NCBI RefSeq assembly: GCF_024266705.1
Contig: NZ_CP100757.1
Coordinates: 620,001 to 684,000 of the forward strand
Length of the DNA stretch: 64,000 nucleotides
Reading direction: 5' to 3'
DNA from: Natrinema gelatinilyticum
Lineage (GTDB): Archaea > Halobacteriota > Halobacteria > Halobacteriales > Natrialbaceae
Below, in pieces: positions 15,509 through 23,950 of the stretch. The position numbers were made by a program, and so were the translations under genes. Under the pieces are notes generated by a model. It saw only the letters and a program-made list of their open reading frames with translations. It did no database searches and was not told the DNA's origin. How positions within the stretch are numbered: the first letter of the stretch is position 1; each line of letters starts with the position of its first letter.

Positions 15509-16882
15509 TTATCCGCAATAGCAATTATCGTCAGGACAGACGGACGATTCCCGGTCCCCTACCTGAACGCCGAGTGTCGCGAGTGAACTCCGGAGTCGTT
15601 GACTGGCGGTCGTTTTGGGCCGAACCGTTCCGCCGACGGCACCCGTCGGAGCCGCTCCGGTATCGATGGTGGTGCGGAGTTCTCGCTGCACCGGATCGAT
15701 GACGGCGACGTGGTTCGCCGTCTGAACCGGGACGTACAGTTTGTCACGCGCAGGCCCCCACGCTCCCGCGATCGCACTGCCGCCGATGTCGATTTCGCGG
15801 TCGACGGTCTGCGCTTCGAGATCGATCACCGTGACAGCGTCGATCGCTGGAGTGAAGAGGAATCCCGCATCGGTATTCGGTCCGATTTCGCTCGTAATCG
15901 GGAGTGCCGCTAACCCATCGTCACGGGTGATCCGCTCGAGTTCGACCGGCGACTCGGGATCGGAGACGTCCCAGATACTCTCGGAACCCTTGCGTGGGAT
16001 AGCCGGATCGGAGCCGAGTTCACCCTCGCCGTTTTCGACCAGGAGGCGATCGCCGTCGAACGAAGCCGTACACATGAACGGAAGAACGTGACCGTCTCCC
16101 GCGGGTTCGCCGACATCGATCCTGGCTGCGATTTCGAACGGATCGACGCGAACGACGGACAGCGTCTCGTTTGCGATGTCCGCGACGAATCCGTACTCGC
16201 CGTCGGGGCTGAGGGTCATATCGCACGGCCCGCTGTAGCCGACCGCGATCTCTCCGGTGACCTCGCCGAACGTATCGCTCTCGCGGTCGGCGTCGATGCG
16301 GACGAGGAGGTGATCGTCGGAATCGACCGGATCGGGCTCGAGAGACGTCGTTCCGCCGGCAGCAACGAGCAAGTGAGTCCCGTCCGGGGTCAGATTGGGA
16401 TAGTTCGGGCCGAATCCCGTTTCGATCGCTGCGACCTCCTCGAGCGTGTGCTGGTCGAGCGCCTTGACGCCGCCGGACACGTTGAGCCAGAGCGTCTCGT
16501 ACTCCGACTCGACGTCCGTCCCGTACTGATTGGCCGGGAACGATGCGGTCGTTCCAATATGAACGGTCTCGATCAACTCGTCGGTCGTGGCGTTGATGAT
16601 GCTCAGCGTCCGATCACCGTTGTTGAAGACGTACACCGTCGGCGCTCGCTGTCCGTCGTTGTTCGAGAGACACCCCGACAGAGTGGCGGTCGCTCCGATC
16701 GCGGCCGACGACTGTAGTACCCGCCGACGATCGATCCCGTTCCGGAAGGGATCCGTCGGGTTCGGATTCAGTCGGATCCGTCCAGCCTCATTTTTGGACC
16801 GCTTCTCACCGTGATGCACCACAGTCGTCGGTTCGTTGGGTGTGGGTAAATAACGAACTGTGACAGTGCATCGGTCGCACAC
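15509..16882 (-). CDS. Secreted YncE/YVTN-type beta-propeller lipoprotein
   Basis: Up to 457 residues. A twin-arginine signal (DRRRVLQSSAAIGATATLSGC) near residues 50-72 ends in a lipobox cysteine, so the protein is exported folded and lipid-anchored. The mature part is a seven-bladed-type beta-propeller with repeated blades such as TVYVFNNGDRTLSIIN, LSPDGEYGFVADIANETL and KLYVPVQTANHVAVID. YncE-like propellers bind ligands or metals at the cell surface. The tail ends VCPDDNCYCG, with three cysteines, which is unusual. The true start is unclear: ATG 16882 gives a long leader, and GTG codons about 20 residues later fit a Tat signal better. No operon partner is evident. Confidence 0.8.
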   Translation of the reverse strand: MCDRCTVTVRYLPTPNEPTTVVHHGEKRSKNEAGRIRLNPNPTDPFRNGIDRRRVLQSSAAIGATATLSGCLSNNDGQRAPTVYVFNNGDRTLSIINATTDELIETVHIGTTASFPANQYGTDVESEYETLWLNVSGGVKALDQHTLEEVAAIETGFGPNYPNLTPDGTHLLVAAGGTTSLEPDPVDSDDHLLVRIDADRESDTFGEVTGEIAVGYSGPCDMTLSPDGEYGFVADIANETLSVVRVDPFEIAARIDVGEPAGDGHVLPFMCTASFDGDRLLVENGEGELGSDPAIPRKGSESIWDVSDPESPVELERITRDDGLAALPITSEIGPNTDAGFLFTPAIDAVTVIDLEAQTVDREIDIGGSAIAGAWGPARDKLYVPVQTANHVAVIDPVQRELRTTIDTGAAPTGAVGGTVRPKTTASQRLRSSLATLGVQVGDRESSVCPDDNCYCG

Positions 16883-16980
16883 GGCTTCACCTGACTAGCG
16901 AGAGTGCGATCCGTCCGACGGTCGTTCGCCAGTGACGCATAACCGGGCGTCTATTATAGTGAACCGCACTGAATAGAACA

Positions 16981-17006
16981 CGGTAGCCGATCGCGGTAGC
17001 CGATCG
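16981..17006. repeat. Two tandem copies of a 13-bp sequence
   Basis: CGGTAGCCGATCG occurs twice in direct succession, ending 12 bp before the start of the lipoprotein gene at 17019. It could be a regulatory repeat in the promoter or leader, or a slippage product. Confidence 0.6.
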
Positions 17007-17018
17007 AGGAGCGAATTC

Positions 17019-17501
17019 ATGTCCAAACTGACACCTTCTGAGAGATCCCGCACCGTCTCGAGACGATCCGTTCTCACTGCCGCGACCGTCGCCGGCCTCG
17101 GAACTCTCGCGGGCTGTGTGACCGGTACACCCGAGAACGGAACTGGAACGGACGACGTGGACGGTGGAAGCGATATCAGCGAGAGTGACAGAGAACTCGC
17201 TGCGGAGATGGTCGAAACCATCGACGCCGATCTCACGGTCATCGGGTGGGAGTTACCAGGGATGTTCATTCCGGAATATACGGATAGCATCGGGTTGGAA
17301 GAGGACGTCGCGATTCTCGGGAGTGCCTACGCCGACATCGCCGACCGAGGGTTCGATCACAAGGCGATGCCGACCGCTCAGAACGCGGACGGAGAAGTAG
17401 AATTCATGGTTTTCATCGAACCCGAGTGGGCAAACTCGTTTCTCGACGACGACTGGTCGGAAACGGAGTATTACACGCGGATCGAAGAGTCCGTTCACTG
17501 A
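17019..17501 (+). CDS. Tat-exported lipoprotein, haloarchaeal hypothetical
   Basis: A 160-residue protein. The N-terminus SRRSVLTAATVAGLGTLAGC is a twin-arginine signal with a lipobox cysteine at about residue 33. An acidic linker rich in Gly, Thr and Asp follows, typical of halophile lipoproteins. The mature domain (about residues 55-160) contains ETIDADLTVIGWELPGMFIPEY and EVEFMVFIEPEW and is probably a small alpha/beta fold. No enzymatic motif is visible. It would sit on the outer face of the membrane. It is divergent from the beta-propeller lipoprotein, and the two could be co-regulated from the shared 136-bp region. Confidence 0.75.
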   Translation: MSKLTPSERSRTVSRRSVLTAATVAGLGTLAGCVTGTPENGTGTDDVDGGSDISESDRELAAEMVETIDADLTVIGWELPGMFIPEYTDSIGLEEDVAILGSAYADIADRGFDHKAMPTAQNADGEVEFMVFIEPEWANSFLDDDWSETEYYTRIEESVH

Positions 17502-18091
17502 TCCGATCTCACCCGACACCGAGGAAGGACTTCGTGGAAGGTTCTCGAACGTCTGACGTGACTCGAAGCTAACAGTTCGTCCGAGAGCGTTTCCGTTAGA
17601 GGCGACAAGGAGGGATATGGAAAAACACCGTTTCCCTCGAAGCGTCGATTCCTCGGCGCGCTGATAATCTCGTTCGCGTCGGGATCGGTGGCCAGTTGCA
17701 GCGACAGCTTGGATCCGGTCGACGAATCGAAGGCGACGAGCGACCGGTACGACCAGCCCGTTCGATTCGGGGCGATCGATTCGGTCCACGGCATGGTCGG
17801 GCGAATGCTCGAGGCGATCCTCATCGACACGACCGGTGAGCAACCGGCCATCGAATACGTCCATCGCGACAGAACGCCGGCCGACCGACCGTCCGCTGAC
17901 GACCTGCTCGAATGAATTGACGAACTCGGACGCGCTCGGGCCTGACGGCGATGTTCCGTCTAACACGCGACTGTCGATCCGACGCAATATATACGCATAT
18001 TATTTAAATAGGGATCGGTCGAACTGACGGTCGTGTACATGCGATACAACACCGGTAAACGGGTAGCTGCCATGCAATCCAGGGGGAATAC
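17502..18091. other. 590-bp region with only weak coding signal
   Basis: A plus-strand frame ending at 17915 reads QPVRFGAIDSVHGMVGRMLE and finishes RPSADDLLE with a stop. It could be the tail of a small protein or a decayed gene, but no start with support and no family match were recognised. A minus-strand frame over the same DNA is equally long and not better. The stretch 17980-18010 is AT-rich and probably holds the promoter of the regulator at 18092. Confidence 0.4.
18000..18010 (+). promoter_or_regulatory. TATA-like box upstream of winged-helix gene
   Basis: TTATTTAAATA lies about 85 bp before the ATG at 18092, within a generally AT-rich patch. It matches the haloarchaeal TATA consensus (TTTAWA). 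The start site would fall near 18033. Confidence 0.45.
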
Positions 18092-18355
18092 ATGAGCCAC
18101 ACCAGAGACCGACTGTACGAACTCTCACCCAGTGCGAAACTCGTCTTCAAAGTACTCGAGGAAAACGGTACGATGACACAGAGCCAGATCGCGGACGAAT
18201 CATTCCTGTCCAAGCGGACGGTCCGGTACGCACTCGGTAACCTCCGTGACGCCGATATACTCCACGAACGCGCTTCGTTTCGCGATGCGAGAAAAACGCT
18301 CTATTCGATTCCGGAATCGGAAGCGGCCGACGAGATGGTACGCGCCACGGACTGA
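18092..18355 (+). CDS. Winged helix-turn-helix transcriptional regulator (MarR/TrmB-like)
   Basis: An 87-residue single-domain DNA-binding protein. The sequence PSAKLVFKVLEENGTMTQSQIADESFLSKRTVRYALGNL gives helix 1, a turn, and the recognition helix (SKRTVRYAL). The wing follows in FRDARKTLYSIPE. Such short MarR/TrmB-like proteins are abundant haloarchaeal regulators and usually act as dimers on nearby promoters. No ligand domain is present. The neighbouring target is not obvious. The ATG follows a purine-rich GGGGGAA stretch 8 bases upstream that may serve as ribosome-binding site. Confidence 0.8.
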   Translation: MSHTRDRLYELSPSAKLVFKVLEENGTMTQSQIADESFLSKRTVRYALGNLRDADILHERASFRDARKTLYSIPESEAADEMVRATD

Positions 18356-18828
18356 TACGTCTGCTGTAACGATGTACCGGTGCAACCGCGACCGTCCTGT
18401 GGGTGTACCGGTAATGACGTACAGTAGTCCGTGTGATACCCTCGAGCGAGAACAGGGAGCGTCCGTCGCTCCCGCGAGCGGTATACCAGGGAGTCGGACC
18501 ACGCCGAGGACCCTCGCTGCCGAACCGCACGGGTCCTCTCGGAAATCGATTTTCGAGGATCACGCCACGTGGACTGGACCGGTCGTCGCAGTTTCGGCGT
18601 CTCAAGGCGGATCGGCGACCGATCCACGCTCTGATATCGCGCACACACGACCAGTCAGTTAGGACAGTCGATTCTAATCGACCAGTATGATAGAGCCGTT
18701 CGTCGTCGGCGGTGACAGCAGGAATGACAGTAACCCGATAATTCGAACGGTCGAGCCGTCCGAACGTGGTATCTGTATCCAGCGAGGGAACTCGACTTCG
18801 GGACCGAGAGAAACCGAGTGCGAATCGC
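18356..18828. other. Intergenic region between the regulator and the flavoprotein
   Basis: About 470 bp between two converging genes. Open frames exist on both strands, but they lack family features and have mixed composition. No terminator with a clear T-run, RNA gene or repeat was identified. Confidence 0.4.
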
Positions 18829-19860
18829 TCAGTCGCCTTCTGCCGACGAGTGTTCGTTCGCCCGAGTTCGGAGACCGTCGGCCATCGCTGGAACGTCGCT
18901 CACGGACACGGCGCCGTCGGCCTCGAGTTCCGCGACGGACTTCGGGAATTCGCGGAGGTCCTTGTGAATCGCGATCCCCGCTTTCGCACCCTGACCCATC
19001 GCGACCGGGACCTGGTTGTGTCCAGGAACCAGATCGCCGACCGCGAACAGCCCGTCCACGGAGGTCCGTCCGTGATCGTCGACGTCGACCGTGCCGTCGG
19101 CCGTGAGGTCCGCCCCCAGTGACTCCGCCAAGCCGTTGTTGTACTCGGAGCCGTACATCGCGAATCCGCCTCTGTACTCGCGAACGGTTCCGTCTTCGAA
19201 TTCCAACGCCTCGAGCCAGCCGTCGTCGCCGGTCCGGATGCCGATCACGTCGTCGTGAACGATGTCGACGGGGTGATTGTCGAGCATCGTCGTCGTCTCA
19301 TCGCTCCACGTCGGTTCGTCGCCTCGAAGCAGGAGGTCGACGTCGTCGGTGTAGTTGAGCATGATCATCCCGACGTGAGCCGCGCTCTCGCCGTGGCCCA
19401 TCACGTAGACCGGTTCGTCGACGAACATGTACGCATCGCAGTGGAGGCAGTAGTGCAGCCCGCGGCCCGTTCGGGGCAGCGGCGGGTCAGGTCGCCCGTC
19501 GGAAAAGCCGGTCGCGAGCACGACGCGATCGGCGATAGCCGTTCCGTCCACCGTTTCGAGCTCGAACGAACCGTCGCGACGATCGATCGCGGTCACGAAC
19601 TCCTGTCGGCAGTCCGCCCCGTACGAACGAATCTGATCGACGGCCGTCTCGAGAAACTCGTTGCCGGAGACGGATTCGGGGACGCCGATAACGTTGTGCG
19701 TCTCTTGCATCATCGCGGCCCGACCGCCGCCGCGATCGAAGACCGCGGTTTCGTGGCCGAGTCGTGTCGTGTAAAGAGCGGCCGTCAGACCTGCCGGTCC
19801 GCCGCCGACTACTGCGACCTCGTAGTGGGATTCGTCTTCGGATTCGAAGGATGGAGTCAT
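18829..19860 (-). CDS. Thioredoxin-reductase-like FAD/NAD(P) oxidoreductase
   Basis: A 343-residue two-dinucleotide-domain flavoprotein. FAD is bound by VAVVGGGPAGLTAALY (residues 15-30), and the second FAD contact is SVDGLFAVGDLVPGHNQ. A CLHC pair at C138-C141 lies where thioredoxin reductases carry their redox disulfide. The NAD(P) motif is altered (VYVMGHGESAAHVG instead of GxGxxA), so cofactor use may be unusual. It probably reduces a thioredoxin-like or small disulfide partner. It was originally divergent from the HxlR regulator at 21125 before an IS1595 element split the shared promoter. GTTAC half-sites surround its TATA-like box. Confidence 0.85.
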   Translation of the reverse strand: MTPSFESEDESHYEVAVVGGGPAGLTAALYTTRLGHETAVFDRGGGRAAMMQETHNVIGVPESVSGNEFLETAVDQIRSYGADCRQEFVTAIDRRDGSFELETVDGTAIADRVVLATGFSDGRPDPPLPRTGRGLHYCLHCDAYMFVDEPVYVMGHGESAAHVGMIMLNYTDDVDLLLRGDEPTWSDETTTMLDNHPVDIVHDDVIGIRTGDDGWLEALEFEDGTVREYRGGFAMYGSEYNNGLAESLGADLTADGTVDVDDHGRTSVDGLFAVGDLVPGHNQVPVAMGQGAKAGIAIHKDLREFPKSVAELEADGAVSVSDVPAMADGLRTRANEHSSAEGD

Positions 19861-19863
19861 GAA

Positions 19864-19933
19864 GTAACGTGGTGTAATGCGGTTACTCGTCGTTAGGTAT
19901 AAACGTTGGCCAATCGGTTCGTTACTGGGTTAC
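19864..19933 (-). promoter_or_regulatory. Promoter of the flavoprotein with GTTAC/GTAAC half-sites
   Basis: GTAAC at 19864 and GTTAC at 19882, 19921 and 19929 surround a minus-strand TTTATA box (about 19896-19903). The same half-sites occur as palindromes before the HxlR gene (21058-21094). This suggests one regulator, probably the HxlR protein, controls both genes. Confidence 0.45.
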
Positions 19934-19950
19934 CGAGCAGTAAGTACTGT

Positions 19951-21006
19951 ATTACTCAAGCTCTTATGTAGAGCTGGGGAATGCCCCACGGTTACACTGT
20001 GATGGCTGATCTCAAGAGAATATGTCTCAGCCAGCATTCGGGAAGATGCTGCAACAGCTCGTTGATCTTGGAGTGGTTGAACTGCAGACGAAGCCGTTCG
20101 ATGATCAAATCGAGCGGCGACTCAAGAAATTCTGGGAGCAGGCTCCGTGTCCAGAATGCGGTGATCCAAGCATCCAAACGTGGCCGTCATCGAATCGTGT
20201 TATCTGCCGAAGCTGTGGGTTCAAGCCGGTTTGCACCTACGGAACACCGTTTCACGAGAAGCACCTCACCACTGGAGAGGTGCTTCTCGCATTCATCCTC
20301 TATGCCGACACGCTGTTGAGTATCTCGAAAATTGCGACACTGCTCGATCGAGCGTACAAGACCGTCTACTACGCCATTCGAGAGGTCGAAGCCGCGGTTC
20401 AGCGAGGCTTCCCGGTCGTCTGGAACCAGTTCCAGCAGGAAATCGACGGACCGGTACAAATCGATGAATCCAGCAGCGTCTGTTCAGGATACAAAGGCCA
20501 AGACCCGCCGCGGAACAGCCGTCACCGCGGCGGGTCGTCTCGATCAGGACGCTCGCGCTGGCGTGGACGACACGGCGACCAGATAACGCTCGTCGCGGCG
20601 TGCCGCGACGTGCTACGGGTTGTTCACGGCCAGCTTGGCATCAGTTACGAAACAGACCTTGATCCAGTAATACAGGAGGCTGAAGACCTCTCCCAGCCGC
20701 TGGGAGAGGTCTGGACTGATGGTCTCCAAGCGTATCGGCAGATGGAGTACACTCACCAGATCGTTGTGCACGACGAGACGTACGTCTCGCCTGACGGTGT
20801 CCATATTAACCAGGTTGAGTGCCTCTTTTCACTCATCAAACCGTGGCTACGGAAGTTCCGCGGCCTGTCCAAGCACGGCTTGGAGCAGGCCGCTCACACA
20901 TTTGGAATCATCCGTTCATTGAATCTCGCTGGCGCATCCCTCGTAAGCGTCATCGACTGCCTTGCTATGGGGGCATTCCCCAGCTCTACATAAGAGCGAT
21001 TACTCA
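19951..21006 (+). mobile_element. IS1595-family insertion sequence with 8-bp target duplication
   Basis: The element spans about 19959-20998 (1040 bp). Its ends are near-perfect inverted repeats of about 29 bp, starting GCTCTTATGTAGAGCTGGGG at 19960 and mirrored up to 20997. ATTACTCA is duplicated on both sides (19951-19958 and 20999-21006). The transposase is intact. The insertion separates the HxlR regulator from the divergent flavoprotein gene. Confidence 0.92.
20022..20993 (+). CDS. IS1595-family transposase
   Basis: A 323-residue protein. An N-terminal zinc ribbon (CPEC at 43-46 and CRSC at 62-65) precedes a helix-turn-helix-like region (SISKIATLLDRAYKTVYYAI). The ISXO2-type catalytic domain follows, with D148 in VQIDES, the second acid in VWTDGLQAYRQ, and the terminal residues in INQVECLFSLIKPWLRKF. 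A basic loop (residues about 155-190) interrupts the domain, as is common in haloarchaeal members. The gene fills the element and shows no break, so the element may be active. Confidence 0.92.
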   Translation: MSQPAFGKMLQQLVDLGVVELQTKPFDDQIERRLKKFWEQAPCPECGDPSIQTWPSSNRVICRSCGFKPVCTYGTPFHEKHLTTGEVLLAFILYADTLLSISKIATLLDRAYKTVYYAIREVEAAVQRGFPVVWNQFQQEIDGPVQIDESSSVCSGYKGQDPPRNSRHRGGSSRSGRSRWRGRHGDQITLVAACRDVLRVVHGQLGISYETDLDPVIQEAEDLSQPLGEVWTDGLQAYRQMEYTHQIVVHDETYVSPDGVHINQVECLFSLIKPWLRKFRGLSKHGLEQAAHTFGIIRSLNLAGASLVSVIDCLAMGAFPSST

Positions 21007-21057
21007 TCGATACCGCGGGACCGGCCTCGGCGGGAACGCCAGAATCGAAATGCGAAA

Positions 21058-21094
21058 GTTACCAACCACGTGTAACGTGGTTACAACAGGTAAC
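21058..21094 (+). promoter_or_regulatory. Two GTTAC-GTAAC palindromes upstream of HxlR gene
   Basis: GTTAC (21058) pairs with GTAAC (21072), and GTTAC (21080) with GTAAC (21090), giving two adjacent inverted repeats about 30 bp before the ATG at 21125. They are likely operator sites for an HxlR dimer and would allow autoregulation. Confidence 0.55.
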
Positions 21095-21124
21095 TATTTG
21101 TGGGGCTGTCGAGTACCTTTCGAT

Positions 21125-21499
21125 ATGACCGAGTCCGTACGACAATTAGAAGTGTGGTGCGCTGGTGAAGACTGGTGTCCGATCACGTCTACCGCGATGT
21201 TAATCGGGAAGAAGTGGCACACAGTGATCCTCCATCGGCTGCTCGCCAACGGCCCGCTCGGATTCAACGCGCTCAAAACGGAAGTTGGTGGGATTTCGAG
21301 TAAGGTTCTCTCGGACGTACTCGAGGATCTCGAGGAGAAGCAGTTAGTCGACAGAGAGATCGTCAACGAAAAACCGGTCCGCGTCGAGTACTCGCTGACC
21401 GAACTCGGTGAATCGCTCGAGCCAGTTATCCAGGAGATGGCCGAGTGGGGGAGCGAATACCTGACGGAACCATCGGACGAGACTAGCTCGATCGCGTAG
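21125..21499 (+). CDS. HxlR-family transcriptional regulator
   Basis: A 124-residue winged-helix protein starting at the ATG at 21125; the frame upstream is IS and leader sequence. Cysteines sit at C12 and C18 (VWCAGEDWCPI), a position where redox-sensing HxlR proteins carry reactive Cys. The HxlR core follows: MLIGKKWHTVILHRLLANGPLGFNALK, then the recognition helix and the wing EYSLTELGESLEPVI. HxlR proteins bind palindromic promoters as dimers and often respond to electrophile or disulfide stress. The neighbour is a thioredoxin-reductase-like flavoprotein with shared half-sites, so redox control is likely. The IS1595 insertion now separates them. Confidence 0.88.
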   Translation: MTESVRQLEVWCAGEDWCPITSTAMLIGKKWHTVILHRLLANGPLGFNALKTEVGGISSKVLSDVLEDLEEKQLVDREIVNEKPVRVEYSLTELGESLEPVIQEMAEWGSEYLTEPSDETSSIA

Positions 21500-21886
21500 G
21501 TCGTGTTCCAGTCAGCCGACGCGGGGTCGACAGCGAAGTGCGTCGGAACGAGGGCAGACCGGCACTCGGTGATCGACATCCATTCGAATTCGGCCGTTCA
21601 GAACCGACAGTATTATTATATATTGTTTCAAATTATATTTTATTTCTGTTGTAATCTTTTATCCACGTCTGAGCTGGTACGCCCCATTATATATCGAAAG
21701 CAAATCCCGCTCTCGAGTGTCTGTCACGATCGATCCGACGGTACCCGATGTTGGACGGTAACTACGTATTTCTAGCATTCCCTTGATATTATCACCGACA
21801 AGTTTCTCGTTGGACAATTCTCACGGGACACTACAACCTGGGGTGAGAGCCCGTAGGTATATCATCGTTCCCGGAGAGAAGACGGT
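21500..21886. other. AT-rich intergenic region
   Basis: About 390 bp, with an unusually AT-rich core at 21605-21665 (runs of TTATTATATATTG and ATTATATTTTATTT) in a GC-rich neighbourhood. No gene was found. The low GC could mark a promoter, transferred DNA or a deleted element. Confidence 0.4.
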
Positions 21887-22576
21887 ATGTCCTTCTCGCC
21901 AGAACGTGTCACAGCGATAACGTTCGATTCGTACAGCACGCTCGTCGACGTCACTCCGGAGACGTTCGAATCCGCGCTGACATCCGTGACAGACGAGCCG
22001 CGGTCGGTTGCGCGCCTCTGGCGCCGACGATCACTGGAGTATGCCACGGTGAGTAACGACGTCGGGGGATATCAGCCGTTCTACGATTTCAATCGCGCGG
22101 CGCTCGAATACGCACTCGAGGTCCACGGGGTCGATGTCACGAGCCAGCAACTCGAGGAGATCCTCTCGGTGTATCACGAGCCGGAGCCGTACGAGGACGT
22201 CCGCGACAGCTTCGAACGGCTCGCTTCGGCCGGCTGCAACTGCTGGATCCTTTCGAACGGAGATCCCGATATGCTCACGTCGCTGCTCAAACGGGTCGGT
22301 ATCGAAGATTTCGTGGAGGATGCGATTAGCGCCGACGAGGTACAGACGTACAAGCCGGCCGTCGAACTGTATCAGCACGCAGCGGCGCGAACTGGGACGC
22401 CAATCGCCGAACTGTGTCACGTCACTGCGGGCTGGACCGACGTTCTCGGTGCGATGAACGCGGGAATGCAGTCCGCGTGGGTCAATCGAGCCGGAGATCC
22501 GTGGGAGGCGTTCGGTGAGGAACCAAATATCGTCGTCGAGGATCTCACCGCCTTCGTTGACGCCCTTTTAGAGTGA
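21887..22576 (+). CDS. HAD-superfamily hydrolase, haloacid dehalogenase type II
   Basis: A 229-residue protein of HAD type. Motif I is ITFDSYSTLVD with nucleophile D14, motif II is the WILSNGDPDM Ser-Asn, and motif III has the lysine in DEVQTYKPA. Motif IV falls in HVTAGWTDVLGAMNAGM. Type II L-2-haloacid dehalogenases have FDAYGTL; the Ser variant here keeps the catalytic Asp. It could dehalogenate 2-haloacids or act as a phosphatase; HAD substrate calls from sequence are unreliable. It stands alone with about 385 bp of upstream sequence. Confidence 0.85.
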   Translation: MSFSPERVTAITFDSYSTLVDVTPETFESALTSVTDEPRSVARLWRRRSLEYATVSNDVGGYQPFYDFNRAALEYALEVHGVDVTSQQLEEILSVYHEPEPYEDVRDSFERLASAGCNCWILSNGDPDMLTSLLKRVGIEDFVEDAISADEVQTYKPAVELYQHAAARTGTPIAELCHVTAGWTDVLGAMNAGMQSAWVNRAGDPWEAFGEEPNIVVEDLTAFVDALLE

Positions 22577-22689
22577 GGCGGGGGTCGACACTCGGTCGAG
22601 CACCTCGACGTATCCACAGTACTGGAACGGCAACGAGTGATCGGTCACCGACGGACGTTCAACCGCGGTCGACGGTTCGGAAACTGGTC

Positions 22690-22946
22690 TGCCTGACCGA
22701 TGGCGATGGAACCGGGTCGGGGGGAACGTTCGTGAGCGTGAGGACGAACGATGGCGTGTTCCTCATCTCGGACACCCGTACGAGCCGCGGTACCATCGTG
22801 AGCAGCGAGGGCGTTCGGAAGATTACGCAGATTCACCCGGCCGCTGCGATGGGATCGACCGACGACCTCGCGCAGCACAGTCGTTCGTCCGCGCGATCCG
22901 ATTCGCGGTCGACCTGATCCTCGATCGTCGGCGTCGTACCCCCTAG
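22690..22946 (+). pseudogene. Proteasome beta-like (Ntn hydrolase) remnant
   Basis: One frame reads SGGTFVSVRTNDGVFLISDT, then TRTSRGTIVSSEGVRKITQIHP and AAAMGSTDDL, which resembles 20S proteasome beta-type subunits of haloarchaea. Near 22874 the frame shifts; a neighbouring frame continues QSFVRAIRFAVDLILDRRRR and stops at 22944. Only about the first 80 residues of the family are present, and the last two thirds are missing. This is a truncated and frameshifted copy, not a working proteasome subunit. It lies directly upstream of the Usp gene at 22987. Confidence 0.65.
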
Positions 22947-22986
22947 AATAAGGCCGCTTCGGAACCAACTTCGAACGAGAGGCGAA

Positions 22987-23871
22987 ATGTACGACCGTAT
23001 CCTCCACCCCACCGACGGAAGTGACGTCGCACGCGCCGCGACCGAGGCGGCCATCACATTTGCTCAGCTGTTCGACGCCGATTTACACGTGGTTCACGTC
23101 CTCGAAATGGGCGATCTCCCGCCTGAATTCGAGGACGAGGCGGCAGACGAATTCGCCCATCGCGGCGAAGAGGCGACGGAACAGGCCACCGAGTTGGCGG
23201 CCGACGCCGGCGTCGACGCGTCGGGGACGATACTCGATCAGGACCAACCGATCCATCGGACGCTCATCGCGTATGCGGACGAGCACGACGCGGATTGCAT
23301 CGTGATGGGGACCTACGGACGAACGGGACTCGATCGGTTCGTCATCGGGAGCGTCGCGGAACGAACGCTGCGCGAATCGCCCGTCCCGGTCGTGACCGTC
23401 CACGAGGACACGGTCGTCGAGCCGGCCTTCGACTCGGTGCTGGTGCCGACCGACGGGAGCGACTGCGCAATGGCGGCCGCCGACCACGCTATCGAACTGG
23501 CAGAGACCACCGGGGCAGCGCTACACATCGTCAACGTCGTCGATAGCGGAATTCTCTGGTCCGACGACGTCGGCACGGCCCGCGATGCGCTCGAGAAGGC
23601 GGGGACACGTGCGATCGATCGGGTCGTCGACCGCGCCGACGAAGCCGACGTCTCGACAGTCGAAGCGTCGGTCATGACCGGGTCGCCCCACCGCGATATC
23701 GTCGCCTACGCCGACGACCGTGACGTGGACTGCATCGTCATGGGGACCCACGGACGGACCGGCTGGGACCGATACCTCCTGGGGAGCGTTACCGAGCGGG
23801 TGGTCCGCCTCGCTGCGATTCCCGTAATCTCCGTCAAAGAGCAATCGGAGATGCAATCGCCGGAGGAGTAG
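22987..23871 (+). CDS. Tandem-domain universal stress protein
   Basis: A 294-residue protein of two UspA domains, residues 1-143 and 148-285. Each domain starts with a beta strand and Asp loop (ILHPTDGSD, VLVPTDGSD) and ends with the ATP-binding loop: GTYGRTGLDRFVIGSVAERT in the first and GTHGRTGWDRYLLGSVTERV in the second. Both keep the GxxGx9G(S/T) pattern, so both probably bind ATP. Usp proteins support survival under starvation, hypoxia or oxidative stress. It is followed 79 bp later by a PHA synthase on the same strand and starts a long run of stress-type genes. Confidence 0.93.
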   Translation: MYDRILHPTDGSDVARAATEAAITFAQLFDADLHVVHVLEMGDLPPEFEDEAADEFAHRGEEATEQATELAADAGVDASGTILDQDQPIHRTLIAYADEHDADCIVMGTYGRTGLDRFVIGSVAERTLRESPVPVVTVHEDTVVEPAFDSVLVPTDGSDCAMAAADHAIELAETTGAALHIVNVVDSGILWSDDVGTARDALEKAGTRAIDRVVDRADEADVSTVEASVMTGSPHRDIVAYADDRDVDCIVMGTHGRTGWDRYLLGSVTERVVRLAAIPVISVKEQSEMQSPEE

Positions 23872-23950
23872 GCCGTCGAACGAAAACGACGGATCGGTCG
23901 ACCGGATACCATCGCCACGAGGACACCCATGCCCAAACTACGAGATCACC

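Noticed and set aside
17253..17987. A 244-codon minus-strand frame overlapping the lipoprotein
   Set aside because: It is antisense to a Tat lipoprotein with a clear signal peptide, and no domain is seen.
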